DNA of 10,297 bases from Rhodobacterales bacterium (GTDB lineage Bacteria; Pseudomonadota; Alphaproteobacteria; Rhodobacterales; Rhodobacteraceae). Made by a program: the position numbers and the translations under genes. The notes under the pieces are model-generated. The model was not told where the DNA came from. It was given only the letters and a program-made list of their open reading frames with translations, and searched no databases. Below, in pieces: positions 1 to 6,393 of this stretch; the stretch's first letter is position 1; each line of letters starts with the position of its first letter. Location of the stretch: the NCBI GenBank assembly GCA_013298675.1, contig JAAFIJ010000070.1, positions 1 to 10,297 on the forward strand, in the 5' to 3' direction.

Positions 1-364
1 CCAGTATGATGCAATTGGAAGAGGTTTGGGGTTTCAGAGCCGACTTTTTCAACATAATCTATGTTTTCGAAACAATCGACGTAAAACACGGCCATTTATG
101 ATCGTTTCGCCATAATTTGGCCCCATTAAGAAGCTTGAATCGAACTTGAGCCCGTTTTGCCGGGAGCAGGACTAGAAAACAGAACGGATGCGCCAGCCGC
201 GTGTCAAGACAAAAGGGTAGCTCTTCTATGTTCGGGGTGATTCAACTAAGGAGCGGCATAAACTGCGGCACACTTGCCCTAGAGTTGCTGGGCCTATCGG
301 ATCATTTCTGCACCGGTAATCGACAACCTCAAGGGGTGCTGATAGCGCCGCAAGGTGCAGCATC
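1..364. other. Non-coding leader upstream of the operon
   Basis: No convincing gene is visible in this stretch. The only plus-strand reading frame of note is a 31-codon ATG frame at 6-101, which has no recognisable family and no good ribosome site in view. I could not find a promoter close to the sigma-70 consensus; the nearest candidates (a TTGAGC near 146, a TTGCCC near 274) lack a well-spaced -10 box. Because the nine genes downstream are tightly packed, the operon promoter most likely lies here. No terminator-like hairpin with a T-run was seen. Confidence 0.6.
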
Positions 365-367
365 ATG
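331..367 (+). promoter_or_regulatory. Possible start-site hairpin before the response-regulator gene
   Basis: An AAGGGG tract (331-336) is followed by a potential hairpin: TGCT (337-340) pairs with AGCA (359-362), and GCGCC (345-349) pairs with GGTGC (354-358, one G-U pair) around a GNRA-type GCAA loop (350-353), with a GATA bulge at 341-344. The ATG begins two bases after it, at 365. The hairpin would bury the closer AAGG (352-355) and bring the AAGGGG near the start codon. This pairing was found by eye; whether it has any role in translation control is inference. Confidence 0.3.
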
Positions 368-1552
368 ACTCCGGTTCTGGACGTCATCCTTGCCGAGGAC
401 AACATTGTTCAACGAGCCTTCCTGGCTCGGATGATCGAACGCTTGGGCTACCGTATAATTGAGGCCGAAGACGGTCGAGAGGCGTTGGAACTGGTCCGCA
501 CCACCGGCGCACAGATTCTGGTCAGCGATTATCATATGCCGTACTTGAACGGTATCGAACTGGCCCGGGCTGTGCGCGGACTAGCGCTTGATCATTATGT
601 CTACATAATCTTGATCACGAGCACCGAACTCTCCGATCTGAGCGCCGAGGCGCTAGAGGCCGGGGCGGATGACTTTCTGCCCAAGGGGAGCAATCAGGCG
701 CGGCTTCAAGCCCGGATGCGCGCGGCGTCACGCATGGTCAGTCATGCAGGAGAGTTGGCAGAGCAGCATCGTATCTTGAAAGAAGCAAACGAACGCATCC
801 AACAAGACCTGAAAGCCGCAGCCTTGGCGCAGCGCCAGCTTCTGCCCGACCTTCACAAAGATATTCTAGGTGTTCACATCGCGTCGGCCTTTGTGCCATC
901 GGCAGTTGTTTCAGGCGACATGTTCGGCTGCTTTGCGCTTCCGGACAATAAGCTGTGTATCTATGCGGTGGACGTCGCTGGTCATGGGATAAATGCGTCA
1001 TTGCTGTCAGTGGCTATCGGCCATCTGATTACGCCAGAGTACTTTGGCAAATTTGCCTTTGATGCGGATGGCGCGCCAGATCCCGCAAGCCTTATCAGCA
1101 ATCTTAACCTTCGCTTCTGTTTCGCTGACAGTGACAACTATTTCACCATGTTTTGCGCGATCATAGACGTGCGCACCGGTGACATGGATATCTGTCAGGC
1201 AGGTTACCCTTCGCCTGTCTGCGTGGCCACAGATGGCGATGCGCATTTCATCGGAGAAGGCGGGTTCCCTGTCGGCATGTTCCCCTATGCCACGTTTGAA
1301 AATGTTAAGGCGCGCTTTGACGTGGGCGGCCTGCTTGTCATTTGCTCGGACGCTGCTCCAGAAGCAGAAGACCCACAAGGAACACCCTTCGGTGATCTTC
1401 GGCTGCGTGAGCTTGTTGCACGCGTTCGAAGCGCTGATGCCGATGGGATACCCAACATTATCATAAACGCGCTGAATGACTGGCGCGGCGGTAAAGCACT
1501 GGAAGACGATTTAACAGTATTGGCCCTTAAGAGGACGAAGGCGCGTGATTAA
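365..1552 (+). CDS. Response regulator with PP2C (RsbU/SpoIIE-type) phosphatase output
   Basis: This 395-residue cytoplasmic protein is predicted to dephosphorylate a phospho-STAS protein under control of a two-component phosphorelay. Residues 5-120 form a receiver with all key residues: acidic pair E11/D12, phosphoacceptor D55 (VSDYHMP), switch T85 and K107. A helical, coiled-coil-like linker (about 125-160, rich in E, Q, K, A) leads to a SpoIIE-type PP2C domain (about 165-390). The metal-binding signatures are SGDMFG (D185), VDVAGHG (D203) and EDDLTV (D381/D382). The layout matches RsbU/HsbR-like regulators. The ATG at 365 is supported by AAGG at 352-355 and by the receiver starting at residue 5. 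The gene overlaps the next one by 8 bases. No partner histidine kinase lies in the window. The family call is firm; the STAS protein encoded at 2623-2967 as substrate is inferred from gene order. Confidence 0.93.
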   Translation: MTPVLDVILAEDNIVQRAFLARMIERLGYRIIEAEDGREALELVRTTGAQILVSDYHMPYLNGIELARAVRGLALDHYVYIILITSTELSDLSAEALEAGADDFLPKGSNQARLQARMRAASRMVSHAGELAEQHRILKEANERIQQDLKAAALAQRQLLPDLHKDILGVHIASAFVPSAVVSGDMFGCFALPDNKLCIYAVDVAGHGINASLLSVAIGHLITPEYFGKFAFDADGAPDPASLISNLNLRFCFADSDNYFTMFCAIIDVRTGDMDICQAGYPSPVCVATDGDAHFIGEGGFPVGMFPYATFENVKARFDVGGLLVICSDAAPEAEDPQGTPFGDLRLRELVARVRSADADGIPNIIINALNDWRGGKALEDDLTVLALKRTKARD

Positions 1553-1604
1553 CCTAGCCAAACTTGATCTTGACATAGAGTCAATGCAGCCAAGCTCTGC
1601 GGCG
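542..1604 (+). repeat. Tandem gene duplication, copy A
   Basis: This is the first copy of a diverged direct duplication of about 1.07 kb. It runs from codon 60 of the first phosphatase gene through its stop and on into the first 20 codons of the second phosphatase gene. It abuts copy B directly. The copy is about 15 bases shorter than copy B, which matches five extra codons in copy B near the end of the receiver remnant (around RANMRRARMRTASS). Boundaries are estimated by eye from protein and DNA alignment and may be off by a few codons. Confidence 0.7.
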
Positions 1605-2630
1605 AATTTGAACGGCCTTGACTTGACGCGGGTGGTACGCGGCCTGGACCTTAGTCATTATGTTCATATCATCATGATTGCTGGCGCCGATCATGCGACA
1701 TTAAGCATGCAGGCGCTTGACGCAGAGTCAGATAGCCCAGTGTCCAAGGGCGATGGCGCGTCGGCGATCCGCGCCAACATGCGCCGTGCCCGGATGCGTA
1801 CTGCATCAAGTCTGATCTCGCGCGCGCATGAGTTGGCAGAGCAGCACCGCATCCTAAGAGAAGCAAACGATCGTATTCAAGAAGACCTGAACGCAGCGGC
1901 GTTGGCGCAGCGTCAACTTTTGCCCGAAATGCACAAAGACATTTTGGGTTTCCACATCGCTTCGGCCTTCGTGCCATCGGCAGGCGTGTCGGGCGACATG
2001 TTCGGTTGCTTTGCGTTGCCGGGCAACAAGCTGGGCATCTATGCGGTCGATGTTGCGGGACATGGGATTAACGCGTCTTTGCTATCGGTGGCGATTGGTC
2101 ATCTGATCACGCCCGAATTCTTTGGCAGTATTGCCTTTGATGCCGGCGGCACGCCCGACCTTGCTGGTTTGGTCCAAAATCTTAACCGTCGGTTCTGCTC
2201 TGCTTACAATGACGGCTATTTCACCATGTTCTGCGCGATCATCGACAAGATTACCGGCAATATGGACATGTGCCAGGCTGGTTATCCGGCGCCTGTTTAT
2301 GTCGCCCCGGATGGCAGTTCCCGGTTCATCGGAAGCGGTGGTTTTCCGGTCGGAATGTTTCCAGATGCCACATATGAAAATGGAAAAGCGAATTTCGAAG
2401 AGGGGGGCCTTTTGGTCATCTGCTCGGACGCGGCATCAGAGGCAGAAGATTCCCATGAAAGGCCCTTCGGGGCTCTGCGCCTGTGTGATCTTGTTGCCCG
2501 GCTTCGCGAAACCGACGTCGATAGCATACCAGGAAACATCGACAAAGCGCTGCGTGACTGGCGCGGCGGTAAGACACTGGAAGACGATTTAACTGTTCTG
2601 GCACTTAAAAGGACGAAAACCGATGATTAA
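1545..2630 (+). CDS. PP2C (SpoIIE-type) phosphatase with truncated half-receiver; duplicate of the preceding gene
   Basis: This 361-residue protein is about three quarters identical, by eye, to the upstream phosphatase over the linker and catalytic domain. The PP2C metal ligands are intact: SGDMFG (D151), VDVAGHG (D169) and EDDLTV (D347/D348). The N-terminal half is unusual. Residues 1-20 resemble the start of the downstream STAS protein (MIN..K.D.DI....P). From residue 21 (NLNG) the sequence resumes at a point equivalent to residue 60 of the paralog, just after its phosphoacceptor Asp. The acidic pair and the Asp are therefore absent, and the switch Thr is Ala (IIMIAG), although a Lys remains near residue 68. 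It cannot be phosphorylated as a normal receiver. It may be constitutive, respond to another input or work as a heterodimer; these are inferences. The start is GTG with AAGAGGA about 9 bases upstream; both ends use an 8-base RTGATTAA overlap. Confidence 0.9.
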   Translation: MINLAKLDLDIESMQPSSAANLNGLDLTRVVRGLDLSHYVHIIMIAGADHATLSMQALDAESDSPVSKGDGASAIRANMRRARMRTASSLISRAHELAEQHRILREANDRIQEDLNAAALAQRQLLPEMHKDILGFHIASAFVPSAGVSGDMFGCFALPGNKLGIYAVDVAGHGINASLLSVAIGHLITPEFFGSIAFDAGGTPDLAGLVQNLNRRFCSAYNDGYFTMFCAIIDKITGNMDMCQAGYPAPVYVAPDGSSRFIGSGGFPVGMFPDATYENGKANFEEGGLLVICSDAASEAEDSHERPFGALRLCDLVARLRETDVDSIPGNIDKALRDWRGGKTLEDDLTVLALKRTKTDD

Positions 2631-2682
2631 CACAACCAAACATGATCACGACATTGTGGCCGTCCGGCCCGGCGCCGAACGG
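1605..2682 (+). repeat. Tandem gene duplication, copy B
   Basis: This is the second copy of the duplication. It runs from codon 21 of the second phosphatase gene through its stop and into the first 20 codons of the STAS gene. The two copies end alike: the bases from 1545 and from 2623 share the RTGATTAAC start and, by hand count, 26 of the first 34 bases and about 34 of 50. Third-position changes dominate in the phosphatase part, which suggests an old duplication kept under purifying selection. Confidence 0.7.
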
Positions 2683-2967
2683 TTGACAGCATTCAACGCA
2701 AAGACCTTCAAGGATGAGGTCGTAGCACTGATCGACGACGGTGTGACAAGTCTTTTGATCGATTTCAAGGATGTGACCTTCCTTGACTCATCTGGTCTTG
2801 GGGCTCTGGCAGGGATCTTGAAAAAGATTGGCCACCGGGGCGATCTCGTGATCTGCGGATTGAATTCGGATATCACCCAGATGTTCCGCATCTGCCGCAT
2901 GGACCGCGTGTTCAAGATTTATCGCGATGTCCCTACGGCACTTCAGACCATGAGTGAGGCCACATGA
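2623..2967 (+). CDS. STAS-domain anti-sigma factor antagonist-like protein
   Basis: This 114-residue cytoplasmic protein matches the usual single-domain STAS length (SpoIIAA/RsbV type). The key loop is LDSSGLGAL at residues 54-62. By analogy with SpoIIAA, S57 is the likely residue phosphorylated by the cognate HATPase kinase and dephosphorylated by the PP2C enzymes. The strand before it (LLIDFKDVTFLD) and the following helix (LAGILKKIG) fit the STAS fold. The expected role is a partner switch: the unphosphorylated form binds the kinase and frees the kinase's other target. The ATG has AAAAGGA 9 bases upstream and overlaps the second phosphatase gene by 8 bases; the gene ends in an ATGA overlap with the kinase gene. 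Family assignment is firm; the partners are inferred from gene order. Confidence 0.93.
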   Translation: MINTTKHDHDIVAVRPGAERLTAFNAKTFKDEVVALIDDGVTSLLIDFKDVTFLDSSGLGALAGILKKIGHRGDLVICGLNSDITQMFRICRMDRVFKIYRDVPTALQTMSEAT

Positions 2968-3377
2968 CCTCGCGAACCTTCCATATGCCAAATCGGATCG
3001 ATGCAGTTGATCCGATGGTGCTGGCCCTGAAGGGTCAGTTGGAAGGTATTTTGGCTGACGAAACCATGTTTCGTTTCGATATCTGCCTGAGCGAGGCGCT
3101 GGCCAATCTCGTTGTGCATGCAAAGACCGACAACGAGAACGCTCAGATCGAGGTGACGCTGGATTTCACCGAAAGTATCGTTAAGGCCGAAGTTTCTGAT
3201 CCTGACGGCGCCCAGGCCTTCGATATCAGGGACAACGCAACCGAACTGTCCAACGTCGATGAGATGGCGGAAAGCGGTCGTGGCCTTGGATTGATTTTGG
3301 AATGTGCTGATGCGGTTGATTACGGCATGGTCCGCAATCGCAACCGGCTGTCCATGACATTTTTGCAAAGAACCTAA
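2964..3377 (+). CDS. RsbW/SpoIIAB-like anti-sigma factor serine kinase (HATPase_c)
   Basis: This 137-residue protein is the right size for a stand-alone GHKL kinase of the RsbW/SpoIIAB class. The N box is SEALAN (43-48), with E44 as probable base and N48 as Mg ligand. The G1 region is VSDPDG (77-82), slightly longer than usual before the FD pair at 86-87. The G2 box is GRGLGL (105-110). Such kinases phosphorylate a STAS protein and, in their free state, sequester a sigma factor or another effector. No sigma factor is encoded in the window, so the output partner is unknown; a diguanylate cyclase or a biosynthetic protein are possible by analogy with other partner-switch systems. The start ATG overlaps the STAS stop (ATGA), with GAGG 4 bases upstream. 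A 50-base gap with no terminator follows before the polysaccharide genes. Confidence 0.9.
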   Translation: MTSRTFHMPNRIDAVDPMVLALKGQLEGILADETMFRFDICLSEALANLVVHAKTDNENAQIEVTLDFTESIVKAEVSDPDGAQAFDIRDNATELSNVDEMAESGRGLGLILECADAVDYGMVRNRNRLSMTFLQRT

Positions 3378-3427
3378 GCCATGGGTCAGCATCAAATGAC
3401 AGGGCAAAGCGTGATCGGAGTATCAAG

Positions 3428-5248
3428 ATGAAGTTTAATCGCTTTGGCATTGGACTGGCCGTCGGTTTGGTCTGCTTTTTGGTGGCTATGGGACTTACTG
3501 TGCTGACTGCGCAGGACGCGAGCAATACAAAGCAACCGACCGATGCAACTCAACCGAGCGATGCAGAGAAAACGGACAGTTCAAAGCAACCGAGCACTGC
3601 AGAGCAACCGAGCGATACAAAGCAACAAAGCGAACCGACCGACAACCTTGCAATCGAGGGGTCGGAGTACAGCAGTGTAACGATACAGTCGGACACTCCG
3701 TTGAAGTTGGCGTTCCAAAATGGCGAGTCCCAGAAATCTTGTGACCGCGGTCTTCAATCGATCTCAAAGCCGCATATCGGTCGCAACGGTGCGCTGACCG
3801 AGCGTGAACTTGCGATGGCAAAGGCCGCTTGGTCCTACTTTGTTTTGCAGTACCAGGAAGAGACTGGGATGGTGAATGCGGTTGGCGCTTTCCCTTCGAC
3901 AACTCTGTGGGACACCGCGTCCTATGTCAGTGCCTTGGTGTCAGCTTATGAGCTGTGCCTTATCGACAAGCGTGAATTCGATACGCGTGCGACCAAGCTT
4001 CTTGGGACGTTGCGAAACCTTGACCTTTACAAGGGCGAAGCGCCGAACAAGGTTTACAATTCCAAAACTGGCGAGAAGGTGAACTATGCCAACGAACCGG
4101 GCGAAGTTGGGATGTCCGCCTTGGATCTCGGACGGTTGCTGGTGTGGTTGCGCATCGTCAAAGAGCGCCATCCTTATCTTGCCAACGTCGTTGACAGTGT
4201 CCCGATGCGCTGGAACTTCTGCAACCTTGTTGACGAAAGCGGCCATATGAATGGCGCCTACCTCGGAGGCGACGGCAAGACGAACTACGTTCAGGAAGGG
4301 CGCCTCGGATACGAGGAATATTCCGCCAAGGGCTTTGCGCTTTGGGGATTTGATGTCGCAAAGGCTCTGATGCCCGAACCGATTGCCTTTACCAACATCT
4401 ATGATGTCGACGTGCCCTATGACGGCCGCGATCCGCGCGTTTTTAAGAACCAGAACTATGTCCTGACCGAAGGCTATATTCTGGAAGGTCTGGAGATGGG
4501 CTGGGATCTTCCGACGGACAAGTCGCATGATGGTATGGTGGCAAGCAGCGGTTGGCGCGCCGAATTCGCCAATCGGATCTATCTTGCCCAACAGCGCCGT
4601 TTCGAAGAGACAGGAATTCTAACCGCACGCTCAGAGCATCAGGTCAACGGCAAGCCGTACTTTGTCTACGACTCTATTTTCGCTGACGGATATGCGTGGA
4701 ACACGCTGGATCCGACGGGCGAATTCCAACCTGACCGGGCGGCAATTGCAGCAAAGGCAGCAATCGGTCTTTGGGCGTTGTGGAAAACCGACTACACCGA
4801 CTTGCTGTTTGAAACCGTTGCCGACCTTTATGACCCTGAAAAGGGATTTTACGAAGGTCTTTACGAAAACGGCAATGGGTTCATCCCTCTGCAAACGGCC
4901 AACAACAACGGGATTATCCTTGCAGCACTTCTTTACAAAGTGCAGGGGCCGATCCTGCAACAGGTCAACACCAATCCTCAGGTCTGGCAGTCCGCCTTTA
5001 AAGGAACCGAAGTGCGTGACAAAAAGTGTCACCCTAAAGTCGTAGAGAAGGTCGAAGTTTGCGGCGTAACGCCCGAACCAGAGCCCGCAATGTCGCTGGA
5101 CCAGTTCCAATACTGCAAACCCGTCTGGATCGACGGCGAACTTGCGGCGACGGAATGTGGCTTGGAGAAACGTAATTTTCCGCCACCACCGAAGCCAGCA
5201 AGATCCCAACCGCAATCTTGCAACATGCCGGAGAGTAACCAACCATGA
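3428..5248 (+). CDS. DUF3131 protein with N-terminal anchor, Ser/Thr/Pro/Gln linker and Cys-rich tail
   Basis: This 606-residue protein is predicted to act in the periplasm. Residues 7-28 form a hydrophobic signal or anchor; the AxA rule is poorly met at A28, so it may stay uncleaved. Residues 31-72 are a low-complexity linker with QPSD/QPTD motifs. A DUF3131 domain covers about 125-510, with blocks shared with the paralog encoded at 8218-9561: FPSTTLWDTASY, PNKVYNSKTGE, YANEPG, SALDLGRL, EGRLGYEEYSAKG, EGLEMGWD, YLAQQRRFEETG and the closing NNNGIILAAL. The domain pattern suggests an alpha/alpha-barrel, glycoamylase-like fold, but no catalytic activity is established and I do not claim one. 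A tail (530-606) carries five cysteines (534, 545, 563, 577, 598) and a PPPPKP run, absent from the paralog. GGAG lies 7 bases before the ATG. It overlaps the acyltransferase gene by ATGA, which links it to glycan synthesis. Confidence 0.82.
   Translation: MKFNRFGIGLAVGLVCFLVAMGLTVLTAQDASNTKQPTDATQPSDAEKTDSSKQPSTAEQPSDTKQQSEPTDNLAIEGSEYSSVTIQSDTPLKLAFQNGESQKSCDRGLQSISKPHIGRNGALTERELAMAKAAWSYFVLQYQEETGMVNAVGAFPSTTLWDTASYVSALVSAYELCLIDKREFDTRATKLLGTLRNLDLYKGEAPNKVYNSKTGEKVNYANEPGEVGMSALDLGRLLVWLRIVKERHPYLANVVDSVPMRWNFCNLVDESGHMNGAYLGGDGKTNYVQEGRLGYEEYSAKGFALWGFDVAKALMPEPIAFTNIYDVDVPYDGRDPRVFKNQNYVLTEGYILEGLEMGWDLPTDKSHDGMVASSGWRAEFANRIYLAQQRRFEETGILTARSEHQVNGKPYFVYDSIFADGYAWNTLDPTGEFQPDRAAIAAKAAIGLWALWKTDYTDLLFETVADLYDPEKGFYEGLYENGNGFIPLQTANNNGIILAALLYKVQGPILQQVNTNPQVWQSAFKGTEVRDKKCHPKVVEKVEVCGVTPEPEPAMSLDQFQYCKPVWIDGELAATECGLEKRNFPPPPKPARSQPQSCNMPESNQP
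3526..3643 (+). repeat. Degenerate in-frame short repeats (QPSD/QPTD linker)
   Basis: The DNA repeats variants of CAACCGAGCGATGCA and ACAAAGCAACCGA in frame, encoding a linker of QPTD, QPSD, KQPS and KQQS motifs at residues 34-72 of the DUF3131 protein. It probably acts as a flexible spacer holding the globular domain away from the membrane anchor. Units are imperfect and of unequal length, which suggests slippage followed by divergence. Confidence 0.6.
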
Positions 5249-6393
5249 GCACCTCAGGAAAGCCTAGACTGGTCTGGTTCGACGCCAACCGCGTATGCGC
5301 GGCCATGGGTGTCGTGCTGATCCACTCCTCCACCGACTTTGGTGGCAAACCGTTCATAGATGCTGAACCGGCAGACCGCCTGCTGCCGGTTTTCTTGCGA
5401 TCCCTTGGCGAGTTCTCTGGCTCTGAAATGTTCTTTCTATTTTCGCTGTTCATTATGGCGATGCGGGTCGACAAAAGCATGCCAAATTACGGCGATGCGA
5501 TCAGCAATCAGGCAAAGCGACTGTTGGTTCCCTTTGCTTTCTGGGTGGTTTTCTACGCTTTCTTCCGACTGGTTAAGGCGGATGCGTTCAACTACACGCC
5601 CTATATCTGGGAACAGCTTGGTCAGGTCAAAAGCTGGTTTGGATATTTCTTGCTTGGCAAGGTGCAATATCACATGCACTTTTTGCCAACCCTTTTTGCG
5701 CTGTTCCTTTTCTATCCGTTGATGCGCGGCGCGACCCGTTATCCAGTGTTGGGCCTGACGCTGCTGTTGACGCTGGGTGTTATGAACAACACGCAGGGTT
5801 TTGTCTGGGGGTTGGAGCTTGAGGCCGATACGCGCGACTATATCCTGCGCTCTTTAAAAATCTTGGGGTATGTCGGCTACGGTTTTGCAGCCTTCGCGCT
5901 GTATGGCATCTGGAAAGACGGCATTCCGCGTGGCGAGTCCCGTTTGGTGCGACGCCTGGGTTTGTATTTTGCCATCCTTGGCTATGTCGCGACCCTGCCG
6001 TTCTTTGCGACAGCTGTGCAAAACGGTGACTGGGGGGTGCGCAGCGGTTGGGACTATTACGGGCATTTCCTGATGCCTATCTGCATTTTCCTGATCTTTA
6101 TGGGCAGCCAATTCCTCGAATGGTCGCCACGCTGGTCGAAATTGGCAATGTACACCTTTGGGGTCTATCTTGTGCATCCGGCAGTGATCGATCTGTTTGA
6201 CATTGCTGTATTCAAATTGGGGCTCGGCAAAGCAATGCCGCCCATTGCACTTGTCCTGATCCGATTTGCTATTGTACTGCCTGCCTCCTTCGCCGTGGCT
6301 TACGGCCTTTCCAAAGTGAAAGCGCTGGCATGGACCATTGGCCTTGGACCGGCACCCTGGGAAGCGTCCACTACAAAGGTTTCTGGCGCATGA
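5245..6393 (+). CDS. Acyltransferase family 3 membrane protein (probable glycan O-acyltransferase)
   Basis: This 382-residue multi-spanning inner-membrane protein resembles the Acyltransf_3 family, whose members transfer acetyl, succinyl or similar groups to sugars. The N-terminal signature WFDANRVCAAMGVVLIHSS (11-29) carries the typical R16...H27 pair of the first helix. Other family-like features are an YHMHFLPTLFALFLFYPL helix in the middle and the late VYLVHP segment. About ten hydrophobic helices are apparent; the C-terminus is a short polar tail. GGAGAG lies about 9 bases before the ATG, and both ends use ATGA overlaps with its neighbours, implying translational coupling. Its position just before the GT2 synthase suggests that it decorates the polymer made by that enzyme. 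The acyl group and acceptor cannot be read from the sequence. Confidence 0.85.
   Translation: MSTSGKPRLVWFDANRVCAAMGVVLIHSSTDFGGKPFIDAEPADRLLPVFLRSLGEFSGSEMFFLFSLFIMAMRVDKSMPNYGDAISNQAKRLLVPFAFWVVFYAFFRLVKADAFNYTPYIWEQLGQVKSWFGYFLLGKVQYHMHFLPTLFALFLFYPLMRGATRYPVLGLTLLLTLGVMNNTQGFVWGLELEADTRDYILRSLKILGYVGYGFAAFALYGIWKDGIPRGESRLVRRLGLYFAILGYVATLPFFATAVQNGDWGVRSGWDYYGHFLMPICIFLIFMGSQFLEWSPRWSKLAMYTFGVYLVHPAVIDLFDIAVFKLGLGKAMPPIALVLIRFAIVLPASFAVAYGLSKVKALAWTIGLGPAPWEASTTKVSGA

Noticed and set aside
6..101. Short plus-strand frame at the left edge
   Set aside because: It has 31 codons, no family, no visible ribosome site and possible truncation by the window edge. It is too weak to call a gene.
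3378..3427. Terminator or new promoter between signalling and polysaccharide genes
   Set aside because: The 50-base gap shows no GC-rich hairpin with a T-run and no recognisable -35/-10 pair; only a ribosome site (GGAG) is evident.
3941..4591. Minus-strand reading frame of 216 codons
   Set aside because: It is antisense to the first DUF3131 gene and is explained as a codon-bias shadow; a similar shadow occurs opposite the second copy.
6330..6389. Longer N-terminus for the GT2 enzyme
   Set aside because: It would overlap the acyltransferase gene by 64 bases. The ATG at 6390 has a ribosome site and the ATGA overlap used elsewhere in the operon.
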